DNA of 64,000 nt. Source: Branchinecta lynchi. Its lineage: Eukaryota > Arthropoda > Branchiopoda > Anostraca > Branchinectidae. A model generated the notes under the pieces. The model saw only the letters and a program-made list of their open reading frames with translations, made no database searches and was not told the origin of the DNA. Shown one piece after another: positions 23,118 through 33,098 of the stretch. Made by a program: the position numbers and the translations under genes. Position 1 is the stretch's first letter, and each line of letters begins with the position of its first letter. The stretch spans positions 10,044,001 through 10,108,000 of the forward strand of contig JAKZAP010000014.1 in the NCBI GenBank assembly GCA_023053575.1, written 5' to 3'.

Positions 23118-23446
23118 GAATTTCATCGGGTCTTCAAGCCTACCTAAGTGAATGAGTGAATGGTAACTAGATTGTCCTACCATGTCCCTTTACGGTTAAA
23201 ATTTAACCTTATAGGGTAGACAAAGCACAAAATGAGGTCCTCATTTGTGAGACTTCTTCAACATATTGACTGACTCTTTTTCTACTGGTACTATAATTCT
23301 CAGATGAAAACAGATTTTCCTAGCCTTGTATTACCTGCAACTGAGATACAATACAAATTTTATAATTGCTGACAATTACACAAGTATCAACAAATCAAAA
23401 CATCCGCGGTGGACGCGAACACAAAGCAAGAACAAAGCAGCAAGTT

Positions 23447-23573
23447 ACCGTCTACGCAGTCTAGTTGCTTCGTAGCCCTAACGCGCGGACCGAAGTCCCG
23501 ATTCCGTTCTAGTTTTGTTAGCTTTTTTCTGTGAACCTTTTGTCTTCTTAAACTAGGGTTTCTGGAATTTTGT
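23447..23573. promoter_or_regulatory. Putative bidirectional promoter between EXOC4 and THAP genes
   Basis: The CG-rich segment (ACGCAGTCTAG, CTAACGCGCGGACCG) directly precedes the THAP start. On the minus strand it ends in a possible 5'-UTR donor for EXOC4. The divergent gene order and the lack of other sequence-unique DNA in the spacer suggest shared control. No TATA box or specific factor site is evident. Confidence 0.35.
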
Positions 23574-23661
23574 ATGTCTGTCTCATACCAAGAATATCAA
23601 GTATTGGGTCAGCCGTATGTGCTAGACCAGTACAAATGCTGCATTCCGGGCTGTAACACAG
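23574..23661 (+). CDS. THAP-domain protein, exon 1 (first zinc ligands)
   Basis: The first ATG after an in-frame upstream TGA opens 29 codons plus one base. It ends YKCCIPGCNT followed by the consensus donor G|GTAAGA. CCIPGC supplies the first two cysteines of the C2CH zinc-binding THAP fold. The final G joins GA of exon 2 to make Gly30, which keeps the frame. The THAP fold cannot be completed without this exon, because exon 2 alone has only the C-x2-H half. Confidence 0.93.
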
Positions 23662-23935
23662 GTAAGATTTTAGGCTACTATGTGAATCATTGACTTGACT
23701 TCCTTTAAATCCCGTTTGTAGATCTGCAGATCTCAGCTGCGTTCGATTCACTTTTCAAGTTAACTGAGATCGTCAGTCAGACGTTTTTTTTGTGTGATTC
23801 TCGGTTAATTGAGAGTGTTCGAACTATCAAAGTCGACCTGAAGGTTGACGAAAGTTGACTTTCAACAACAGGGAGAAATTGTCAGTTCTCTCACATTAAC
23901 CAAGAAGGAAGGCAGAAGTTTCAAATATTGCGAAT

Positions 23936-24060
23936 CATAGAGAGATTGCAGCCTACCCAACAAAACTGGATAGGAGTAGAAAAAGAGTAATTTAACATTG
24001 TGAAGTATAGGGCTTTTGGCTTTGAGACCAATTTAACCATGTTTTATTACTATCATAAGC
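23936..24060 (+). repeat. Family L repeat, half unit
   Basis: ATAGAGAGATTGCAGCCTACCC ... TTTAACATTGTGAAGTATAGGGC matches one arm of the element at 24117-24696. Confidence 0.7.
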
Positions 24061-24116
24061 CTGTAAATAGCTCAAAATGATTCCTGTTTTTTTTGTTAAT
24101 TGTATAATCACAGCTT

Positions 24117-24696
24117 TATAGAGAGATTGCACCCTACCCGATGAAAACGGATATCACTACACCATCATCACGTGCATCACGGCACGGGAACATAGCAAAA
24201 AAATTTAACATTGGGAGGTATAGGACTTTCCACTTTGAAATTAAATTACCGGTGTTTGACCATCACTTTGATCCAGGGACTTGCAGGAATGTTAATTGGG
24301 CTATTCCTTAATCATATAGTTCAGTTTTTGCAAAAGAGTTTCCAAGGAAGTACGAGCTTGAAGGCTCTAAAGTTTGAACAGAAAAAGGAATCTCGGATCC
24401 TTTTGGTCGGCGATGATGGGGATTGGAAAAAATGCGTCATAATTGACCAATAGGACGAGACTCCGTCTTTGTTTACAAACTTTGATGCCTTAAAACTCTG
24501 ATCAGAAAGAACAGTCATTTACAAAGTTATACTATTCGAACAAGAAGATGCCAGATTAACGATCCTGCAATTTGCTGGCTCAAAGTGGCTCAAAGGACGG
24601 TAATTTAGTCTCAAAGTCAAAAGTCCTATACTTCCTAATGTTATTTTTTTTCAGGATCCCACCCATTTTCGTTGGGTATGGTGCAATCTCTCTATA
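24117..24696. mobile_element. Family L foldback element
   Basis: The left arm TATAGAGAGATTGCACCCTA...GATGAAAACGG and the right arm CCATTTTCGTTGGGTATGGTGCAATCTCTCTATA are inverted. Similarity extends about 130 bp inward through ACATTGGGAGGTATAGGACTTT. A further half unit lies at 24740-24880. No coding potential is seen. Confidence 0.75.
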
Positions 24697-24739
24697 GAAA
24701 AGTTTGATTAAAGATGAGAGTTTGAAGGCTTGAAACTTT

Positions 24740-24880
24740 ATCGAGAGATTGCACCCTACCCGATGAAATGGGATATTGCTACGCCATCATCACAGGATCA
24801 TAACAAACAAAAATTAGCATTGGGAGGTATAGGACTTTCAACTTTGAAATTAAATTATCGGCATCTAGCCATTGTACTCA
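24740..24880 (+). repeat. Family L repeat, half unit
   Basis: Same orientation and sequence as the left arm at 24117 (CGAGAGATTGCACCCTACCC, GCATTGGGAGGTATAGGAC). Confidence 0.7.
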
Positions 24881-25029
24881 ACCCAATAAATGGGGAATTG
24901 ATTAGGTCGTATATTTGACATCCCAGCAGCTATTTGTACTCAACCTACTCTAAAGCAAGAACGTTATAACTTCTAGCTGACAAGCCGAGATGACTTTCCA
25001 CTAGCAGGGTAAATGCACTTTACAGGCCA

Positions 25030-25960
25030 CCATTTATTGGGTCGAGAACTGATAGCTAGCACTCCCATCAATACCCTACCTCCGATTATTATATTAGGTC
25101 AAGTACGAATAACTGCTTAGAATTCAAATATTTGACCATTTAATGCCCAACTTGTTAGGCCAAGTACTAATAAGTGTCACCACCTCTAATACTTGACCTC
25201 CCATTATTATAGTTGGTCGAGTACGAACGATCGGTATGGCATCAAATACTCGACCTACAAATTCTCCTTCTATAGATCGAGTACTAATAGCCGTCACTGC
25301 CCTGAATACTTGACCTCCTATTAGCAAATTAGTAATATTAGGTCGAGTACGAACATCGGATAGGGCGTCAAGTACTCGACCTACCAATCCTCCTTCAATA
25401 GATCAATTATTTTTAGCAGTAATCACCCTGAATACTATTAGACCACCTATTAGTAATATTAGGTCGACTACGAACAGCGGCTAGTTCGTCAAGTAAATTG
25501 ACTTACCAATCCTCTGTCAACAGGTCGAATATTATTAGACGTCACCGCCCTGAATATTTGACCACTAATTAGCAATATTGGGTAGAGTACGATTAGCTCA
25601 CGGAACCTCAAATACTCGACCCATCTATCTCAATTTCAGGTCGGGTACTAATAGCCGTCATTGCTGTGAATACTCGACCTACTTAACCATTTACATGGTG
25701 GAGTACTATTAGTCCCTGGGGGGCTGGTTACTCGACCTTACAACTTTACGGATTTCATTTGTATGGTTGAAGAAAGATATCTCCTAGGGTAGTTAACTAC
25801 TCGACTTGTTCCTTTCTGACTCGGACTTCTATAAAGTCAAGTACTTTTAGCTTCGAAAAACACAAGTACTCCACCAGGCTGTACTAATAGCAACTGGAAG
25901 ATCGATTCTTCGACTGGTCGAGTACCAACTAATAGCCCCGTAACCCTGGTAACTGGACTG
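25030..25960. repeat. Array of about 15 palindromic units of about 60 bp
   Basis: Units start near 25034, 25095, 25157, 25213, 25274, 25340, 25399, 25461, 25522, 25580, 25638 and 25697, with more degenerate ones to about 25960. A typical unit opens AGGTCGAGTAC(T/G)AA and closes (A/G)TACTCGACCT after about 20 nt, so each can form a hairpin with 10-11-bp arms. Two flavours of loop, TAATAGCCGTCAC-like and CGAACATCGG-like, tend to alternate, giving a higher-order period of about 120 bp. Copies are diverged by substitutions and small indels. Confidence 0.85.
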
Positions 25961-26168
25961 GTCGACTCCTATGGGCCTGCTGCAAGCTCGTCAACCTCAA
26001 GTCTCTGATTTTGGATCAGGGTGAATAGTCAGAAGTATAGTGTGCACATTCCCAGTTCAAATTCTGCCGTGGTATTTCATGTCTATGTCTGGTTAGGTTA
26101 GATTGATACATCTTACCAAGTAGCATGATGGCAAATGTCAAAACACTCGGTTTACCCATAAATCCACA

Positions 26169-27196
26169 TTTTTGGGGGTCCCAAAACGTAGGTAGAGGGA
26201 TACATATGACATCGCAAAAGGTGTCCGTCCGTCCGTCTTTAATCACGATAACTCTCGAAGGGAATGAGATTTTGATGAAACTTGATGTGAGGATTCTTTG
26301 GGTCAAGAATCGAATTTGTAGATGGGCTTTGTAGCCCTATATTTAGGGGTGGGGGTTTAAATTAAGGGGTAAGCAAAATATTTTTAAACAGCTAATGTGG
26401 TCAGTTGATTATGGGGTAAGAAGACATGCTGAACACGATGGTGAAAATCATTTTTTCGCCCGACAAGTAGCCCGGATTCCGTCCAAAACCGGAAAGTTTG
26501 TGAAAAGTAAAAGTTTTTTGTGAAAAGTAAAAGTTGATGTGAAAAGTTGAAGTTGATTAGATGTTTGATTTAGGGGTAAAAAGACATGCTGAACACGATT
26601 ATGAAAACCATTTCTCGCCGGACGAGCGGTTCGCCCGGAATCTGGCCAAAACCGGAAAGTTTGTTAAAAGGAAAAGTTTTATTTGAAGTTGATAAGATAT
26701 TCGATTTAGGGGTAGAAATGCATGCTGAACACGATTATTAAAAGCCTTTTCTCGCCAGACAAGTAGTTCGCCCGGAATCCGGTCAAACCCAGAAAATTTG
26801 TTAAAAGCTAAAGTCTTATTTGTAATTGATTAGATTTCGATTTAGGGGTAAGAAGAGATGCTGAATCCATACATGATAATCGTTTTTTTACCCGGACGCA
26901 TAGTTCTCCCGGCTTTATTTGAAGTTGATTAGATGTTCGATGTATGGGAGGGAGGTACGCTGAACTCGTTTTTGAGCTTTGTTATTTGTCGGATAAGTAG
27001 TTCCCGAAAGTTTCGATCAGTTTTGTCAAAACAGATATGACTTATAGGGGTAAACACACATGCTGAATCCATATCTGAACTCGGTGTTCTCAGATGATCA
27101 AGTATTTGGCCTAAATCTGTTTAGAGAAGACAGGACCAAATTGTCTGGATGAGATATTAAATTTTTGGGATCCCATCGCAACCTTTGGTCTTGTTT
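26169..27196 (+). mobile_element. Family F element, full-length, plus orientation
   Basis: The left end is TTTTTGGGGGTCCCAAAACGT, followed by GTCCGTCCGTC and GTGAGGATTCTTTGGGTC. The core holds about five diverged units of about 130 bp, each containing TTTAGGGGTAA(G/A)AAGACATGCTGAA, CTCGCC(G/A)GAC and CCCGGAATCCGG. The right end is TTTTTGGGATCCCATCGCAACCTTTGG. The unit copy number differs between copies of the family. No coding frame is conserved, and no superfamily is assigned. Confidence 0.8.
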
Positions 27197-27455
27197 AGTA
27201 GGCTATGCTGAATGTTGAGTAGGCCAACAGCTTGGAATAGCCAATGCCGGTTTGGACTCATTAGCCAGAACCCCGAGAATAGTAGGAATGGACTGACCCA
27301 GATAGCTTCCTGTGTAGCTGGATTCATTTCTCTGGAATATCTGGATCACAAACATTCCTGACGATAATTCTATGTTCAAAAATCAGCTGCAATTGTAGAT
27401 GCTATCTTTATGCAGAAAATTGCCAAAGAATGTTTACCTTTTTGTTTCTGCCTAG

Positions 27456-28666
27456 GAGACGATGGAGCTGCCACGTCGGTTGGCCTGTTCCCTCTTCCTA
27501 ATCATAAAGGAAAATACACTGCCTGGGTAAATAGAATCAAATCAATATACCCCGACTGGAGGTCTTCTGCTGTGTCGAGAATCTGTGGTCTACACTTTGC
27601 AGAAAGGAAACCATCAAAGGATCCTGATCACTCTGACTACTGCCCAACAATATTCCCCATCCCAGTCGTTCAGGATAGAGGAACCGCTACTGGAAGTTCA
27701 GTGTATGTACAGAATCTGCCACCGCCAGCCTGCAATGGCTGCTCATGCTGTTCGGCCAAGGATTTGAAAATCAAGGAGCTCGACTGTGCATTAGTCAAGT
27801 GTCGGGAGTTGAATAAGACTTTAGCTGGTGAAGCAGCAAGGACAAAAACAGACATCCAGCTTCTGAAAGAAAGGCTGCGAGCGTTGGAGGGTAAAGCAGA
27901 GACTTCGATCAAGTTCAGCTCCTCTGAGCATGTACTGAATGTGAATATTAATATGCTGCGGAAACAGTTAAACCAAGAATTGGCAAGGACTGAAGAACTT
28001 CAGCAGAAACTCGCCCTTAAAATTGTGGAAATTGGTGAACTCAGGAAGGAAATGAGCAAAATGTCTAGCAAGGAGCACAAAGAACTCAGATTCGACCAGA
28101 AATTTGTAAAAGAGTTGGAGACTGAGAGGAAGCACGCTGCGCAGTTCAAAGAAGACAGTGATAAACTGAAGGACCAAAAAAAAGAGATGCGAAACGAAAT
28201 GACCGCACTGCGAGAGATTATAAAAAATCAGCTTGTGAAGATCAAACAGCTGGAAAAGGCGGACGTTGCCGCAACCTCACTGGAAGACCTACGTGTTGCA
28301 AGCAAACGCCCGAGGGCGAAAAAGCAACCAGTTCTCTCCGTAAACCGCCTACTCAAGCGAGGAATTAAACTTGAAAAACTTGATTTGGGAGACGAGGAAA
28401 AATCACCTCCGACAAAGAAAAAATTAACAACCAAAAAGGTCGGTCGGAAAGGGAAGAATAGGAAAGTCCGCTTCGAAGACAGTGAAGAGGATACTGACAT
28501 AGACGAAGGAACTCTGAGCCAGATCGTTCTCTCGAAAATAACGAAAAATGAAGAGACATCTGTCGAATCAGATGAAAAGACTTCCGGAGCAAAAGTAGAT
28601 GGAGATAGAAGCGAGGAGAGTGACGGAGAAGTAAGCGCTTCCGAGTTTTTCAAGGAAGAACCGTGA
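27456..28666 (+). CDS. THAP-domain protein with coiled coil and acidic tail, exon 2
   Basis: This exon encodes residues 31-432 and the TGA stop. With exon 1 it completes the THAP fold: CC-x3-C at 22-27, FPLP (41-44), the conserved Trp53, P62, ICGLHF (72-77, the C-x2-H half) and YCPTIFPIP (91-99, the AVPTIF-type box). THAP folds bind DNA sequence-specifically through zinc. A cysteine cluster, CNGCSCC, follows at 122-128. Heptad-rich Glu/Lys/Leu sequence at about 132-285 looks like a coiled coil for oligomerisation. A basic stretch at 312-366 with several Lys/Arg runs is a likely nuclear-localisation signal, and the last 66 residues are Asp/Glu/Ser-rich. The frame stays open for 15 codons 5' of the acceptor, giving a false in-frame ATG at 27410; the acceptor TTTGTTTCTGCCTAG and the family match place the true boundary at 27456. 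The paralogue name is unknown. Confidence 0.95.
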
Positions 28667-29120
28667 ATCCGTGTTTTATTTCTTCTATATTATAACTTGC
28701 TTTTTCTGAAATTAGCTGACATGCAGGCAGGATAAAGGCGTATTCTCGCCGTTCCCCGAGAACTCATTTTGAGGAGCCCTTGTGTTTTTTTGTTTTTTTC
28801 TCAGGGAGTCCCCGTATTCTCGCGAGTCCCCACGAACGGGGAATGCTCTGAATATCATCACCATCATCAGAAAGGACTCCTTTTCAGATTCGGAGGGGAA
28901 TCGATTTTTGCTTGTGTTGGTGTAATGTAAAATTAATTAAATACAATCAGAATAGACAAAACCAAAAATAAAATGGATCCAGACTAATTTCTTCACTGCA
29001 TATTTTTTTTTTCAAAGAAAATCCATTTTAGAAGCATTCCCGTGTTCCCGCTATTTTCCGTACGCGGAGTCCGCATGGTCCGCAACGTATGAGTTTCATG
29101 CTTGAGCTCATGCTTTCAAA
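28667..29120 (+). other. 3' UTR / downstream flank of the THAP gene
   Basis: AATAAA at 28967-28972, 300 bp past the stop, is the best poly(A) signal. A CCCCG/CGGGG-rich inverted stretch near 28755-28845 is of unknown role. Confidence 0.5.
28967..28972 (+). terminator. Candidate polyadenylation signal of the THAP gene
   Basis: Canonical AATAAA in CCAAAAATAAAATGG, downstream of the stop and upstream of the family-F copy. Confidence 0.5.
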
Positions 29121-30190
29121 AAACAAGACCAAAGGTTTCGATGGGATCCCAAAAATTCAATATCTGATCCAGACAACTGGGTCTTGTCTTAGCCAGATCC
29201 AGTCATCGCCAGACTCCTTGAACATTTTTACAATTAAAATTCAGAAACAGATTAAGGCAAAATAGCTAATCATCTGAGAAAAACTTCCTGCCACTACCGC
29301 CAATTTCCCGATTTCGGCCAAACTCCAGAACTAATTGTCCGGCGAAAAAAAGAAAGCTCAAAAATGAACTCAGGGTATCTTCTTTCCCCAATAATGAACA
29401 TCTAATCAACTTCAAATACAAATTTAACTTATAACAAATTTTCCGACTCCAGCCGGATTCCAATCGAACTATATGTCTGGGTAAAATATGATTGTCACAC
29501 ACGGATTCAGCATCTTTTCTTACCCCTAATACGGTTGTCTAATCAACTAGAAATAAAACTTTAACTTCTACCAATTTTCCGGTTTTGGCCGGATTCCGGG
29601 CGAACTACATGTCCGGATAGAAACTTGTTTTCACATAAGTGTTCACCGCGTCTTCTTGCCCTAAATCGAACAACTAATCAACTTCAACTTCAACTTTTAA
29701 TTTTAACAAACTTTCCGGTTTGAGCCGGATTCCGGGCGAACTACTTTTCCGTCGAGAAAATGGTTTTCACCACCGTGTTCAGCGTGTTTTCCTACCCCTA
29801 AATCGAACATCTAATCAACTTAAAATAAAACTTTTACTTTTAACAAACTTTCCGGTTTGGGCCGGATTCTGGGCGAACTATATGTTCGATGACAAAATGG
29901 TTTTCACCATCGTGTTCAGCATGTCTTCTTACCCCATAATCAACTATCACATTAGCTGTTTGAAAATATTTTGTTTGCCCCTTAATTTGAAACCCCTCCC
30001 CCACTCCTGAATGTAGGGCTACAAAGCCCATCTACGAACTTGACTGGTCCGACGACCCAACGAACCCTCACACCAAGTTTCATCAAAATATCTCATTCCC
30101 TTCGAGAGTTATCGTGCTTACGGACGGACGGACGGACAACTTTTCGCTGTCATAGGTATCCCTCCACTTACGTTTTGGGATCCCAAAAAT
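29121..30190 (-). mobile_element. Family F element, full-length, minus orientation
   Basis: Reads AACAAGACCAAAGGTTTCG ... GGGATCCCAAAAATTC at its left end and CACTTACGTTTTGGGATCCCAAAAA at its right, the reverse of the copy at 26169-27196. It contains about six internal units of about 130 bp. Together the two copies form an inverted pair of about 1 kb flanking the THAP coding exon. Confidence 0.8.
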
Positions 30191-30386
30191 AAGAGCAGAT
30201 AGTCTATGTTGATTTCCGTTTTATACGGATGGACCTGAGCAACTCTTTACTTGGCTATGGACTGGTAGAAGAAACCTTCCGAGATAAAAAATTGTGGTTA
30301 AGGTGTCGTTTCAGTGGAAACGCGATTCTCGAGCGACGCTTAAAATGTCAGGGACCTTTCTTTTTTAACCGCAGAAAACTAAACAC

Positions 30387-30572
30387 TCTTGATGACTAAC
30401 CGTCCTTGCCGATGCAGAGTCGTCGCGTACCTAGCGGAAGAGCCGGAAGCGGCACCACAGCTGTCCCCAACGAGTGCCGTGACTGGTTGACACCAGGATT
30501 TGAGTTTTTAGTTTGTGTCTATAGGGCGACATTTTCTCGTTCTTCCTGAGGATAACTGGCGTGTTTCAGACT
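30387..30572 (-). repeat. Dispersed repeat H, copy 1
   Basis: Shares CTTGATGAC/GTCATCAAG, GCATCGGCAAGG, GGTGCCGCTTCCGG, CGTTGGGGACAGCTG and AACACGCCAGT(T/C)ATC with 40186-40355 and 55130-55310. It is about 180 bp long with no A/B-box promoter that I can see. Confidence 0.65.
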
Positions 30573-30681
30573 TAGGTTGCGTCCGGCTACTTAAGTTAAC
30601 GATTGTTAAAACTGCAGTTAGCTCCGCCCCAAAGTAAAGTTAAAGATTGTTAACAATTGATAAGCTGGGGGAACACAACCT
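30573..30681. mobile_element. Short foldback element (about 110 bp)
   Basis: AGGTTGCGTCCGGCT ... AAGTTAACGATTGTTAA on the left pairs with TTAACAATTGATAAGCTGGGGGAACACAACCT on the right. Length and structure fit a very small MITE. It directly abuts repeat H. Confidence 0.6.
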
Positions 30682-31286
30682 TAGTCATAGGGTACTAAAA
30701 CGATGCAGAACTTACAGTAAAACTTTAATGAAGTAGAATCTACAGAAGTTGCAATTGACTTAAAAATGTTCTAGCCTAGCTTGGAACAAGCACACTCCGG
30801 CACCAACGAAAGCAAAATGTAAAGTGAAGAACATGGAATTTGTACGCAAAGTATTGCCTACCGAGCTTCCGTTAAGTTACGTATACACACAGTCCGATTT
30901 TCGCAGTAGGATATATTTTCTCATTCGCTCCGAAATTTCGGCACTACGCATGCAGGTTTCCCCACAGCGAGGCTAATCTTATCGAACTGTGTTGCACGTA
31001 GCTTAAATGTTCGCTAGCGAGGGGGTTAGACGTTCAACCAAAAATGTTAACTCTTAAGCACCAATAACCCCTGGAGTATTGCTGGCGACGGTCTAAAAAT
31101 CATGAGCCCTGGTTGAATGAAAACAATAGTTGCGTTTGTGATCGAATTTTGAAATTATCTTCAGCTCAAAGGCGTCTTTTTAGATACCATGTATGGTCGC
31201 CTGTCAGTTTCTCTGGCCTTCTAGTTCTGAGTCACTCTGACCGCCGAACTTTGTGAGCTAGCAAGTTCGAAGTTTGCCTGCAACGT
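30682..31286. other. Intergenic DNA, nothing recognised
   Basis: No exon or repeat boundary could be supported. Confidence 0.35.
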
Positions 31287-31628
31287 TGTTGAAACGGCGA
31301 ACGGGCAAGAATCGCCGGAATCGTAAAAACACTAATCAACCGGCTGAGCCAACGGCGAAAAGTTCAATCAAAAACGCAACTAATGGTGAGTACGGAGTAT
31401 GACCAGGTTCTGGGGGTCGCCGACTTTCTTCCAAGTTCAGGCTATCGCCAGTTTTGTACGGCGAAGTTGAGATTTCTCAACTCGGTGATGAAAGTGTCGG
31501 AAATCCAGAACGGATCGTCTGCCGCAGCCTGCCCGTCTGTTCCAGTAATACACGACTCCTCAAATTTTGGGCGTGGTGCCCCAAAGTATGGGCATGGTGC
31601 TCATACGTTTGAGCACCGTGCCCTGTAA
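31287..31628 (+). other. Unrecognised open frame of about 110 codons
   Basis: After a TGA the frame runs open through NGERARIAGIVKTLINRLSQ, QLMVSTEYDQVLGVADFLPS and KLRFLNSVMKVSEIQNG, until it enters a foldback element at about 31551. The ATG at 31383 is immediately followed by GTGAGT, so it could instead be a first exon ending at a donor. I recognise no domain; it could be an eroded transposon gene or chance. Confidence 0.2.
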
Positions 31629-31782
31629 CAAGGGATTGTACCCCATAGAAATCTGTTTGAATAGGAAATTACCATTCCAGATTCGCAATTCAGCAGATTT
31701 TTATAGGGATACCATGCACTTTCTGCAGGGTATGGTGACCCAACGTATGAGCCCCGTGTCCAAAATTCGAGGATTTGTGTAT
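31551..31782. mobile_element. Foldback element related to the 22.4-kb one
   Basis: The left arm CACGACTCCTCAAATTTTGGGCG and the right arm TGTCCAAAATTCGAGGATTTGTG are imperfect inverted complements. Both arms carry the GGTGCTCATACGTTTGAGCACC type of internal hairpin also seen in the arms of 22419-23117. Confidence 0.7.
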
Positions 31783-31844
31783 GACTGGTCGGTTCGGACC
31801 ATAAGCCAACAAGTATCGGCCGACTCAGGGTCTCAGAGGGTTGT

Positions 31845-32740
31845 TGCTGACAGTATCGTATTCCTCAGAACAGTATCGGGATTATTTTACGATTTCGACT
31901 CTCTGCGATAAGAGTTGTTCAAATTACGGAGCTCGGAACTAAGTTTGCATTAAGTGTAAAGGCAAAGTTTACGTATAACTGTCGAACATGGCACTTGCGG
32001 ATCTGTGAAGTATACGAGTTGTTGCAAGCTAAGTCGAATTTTCAGAATATTCAAAGTGACATTAGTCACGTTGCTAAATTATTAAGAAGACTAGGTCTAT
32101 AAAGTATCAAACACCTTCTGTTTTAAGTCCGAAGACTTATCACACTTTGCTATATCAACCTGAAACTACCCAATTTTTGGATAGCTTCGTTAAAACTTTC
32201 CCATCCAACTCACTTATTGACAAAAAACGCCCATTTTCGAAAAGGCCGCTTTCGAAAAGAAATCCTCTACAAGATACCGGATTCGGAAGCCACGAAAGAG
32301 CGGAAATCCGGTTTTCCACCGAAAACATAACCAGCCGTTTACCCTTGCCGTAAAATCGGTTAACACTAGGGCTTTCCCGTACCGCGTAATGTGCGGGTGA
32401 GTATAAGCAAGAACTTATGACTACTTGTAGTATTTATAAATCATGGTATAAGTTCGCGTACAGCAGATTGGACTGTTTGTAATTGGATGCAGGATACTAC
32501 CCACCTTGACAATTCTATCTCGAAAGTTATGTCTTCATACAGTTCATCAGTAGCTAGTATTTCGAAGACAAACATTCGGCAGCAAAGGGCGTCAAGTATG
32601 CGTGAGTTTATGATATCACATTATTCTACTGCGCAAGAAAATATACTAGTAAGTAATCATCTTAGGAAACATATGCTCATGGAAACGAATTACTACCAGT
32701 CTCAAAAGAACGCCTTAGTTTGACAAACATTTCAGCTGAG
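31845..32740 (+). other. Region of consecutive open frames, no recognised product
   Basis: Three successive frames stay open: 31848-32103 (containing GTKFALSVKAKFTYNC and KSNFQNIQSDISHVAKLLRR), about 32120-32353 (LYQPETTQFLDSFVKTFPS) and 32487-32723 (SISKVMSSYSSSVASISKTN). They could be pieces of one decayed coding element joined by frameshifts. No domain is recognised and chance is not excluded. Confidence 0.2.
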
Positions 32741-32989
32741 CAAACGAACGGGTATCAATTTGTATTGGTGTTTCGTGTGATGGTTGGTTTAATATGCCGC
32801 ATTTCATCGCTCTTCATAAAATCTTCACTACGGGATAACCTAGGCAACAAAAGGCACTCTAAACTAACAAAACTAGTTTTGATTTACACATACGCTCACA
32901 TTGAGAAACAGGAAAGAGTTTGTGCAAATAGGACTCCCTGCTTGAATGATTACCTACTTCACTGTACAAAGTTTTACCGTATGAAGAAT

Positions 32990-33098
32990 AAAGTTAACTG
33001 CAGTATTTGCTACTCAGATTATTCTTTTCTCTACGCAGATAAGATTAATACCAAATGAGATACGATGAATCTGAGTAGCAAATACTGCAGTTAACTTT
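32990..33098. repeat. Perfect 31-bp inverted repeat, 47-nt spacer
   Basis: Arms 32990-33020 and 33068-33098 are exact reverse complements (left arm begins AAAGTTAACTGCAGTATTTG). No other copy was noticed in the window. Confidence 0.92.

Larger units (their letters stand above)
23662..27455 (+). other. THAP gene intron (3794 bp)
   Basis: Phase-1 intron from GTAAGA to TTTTTGTTTCTGCCTAG. It contains family-L repeats, an array of palindromic units of about 60 bp and a complete family-F element. Confidence 0.9.

Noticed and set aside
25030..25960. Array read as a CRISPR-like locus or mitochondrial insertion
   Set aside because: Units are themselves palindromic and diverged throughout, without unique spacers, and translations show no mitochondrial protein motif.
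27410..27455. ATG-started N-terminus for the THAP protein within the intron
   Set aside because: The 15 codons before the strong acceptor at 27455 lack the zinc-ligand cysteines in the right context. Exon 1 at 23574-23661 supplies them in phase.
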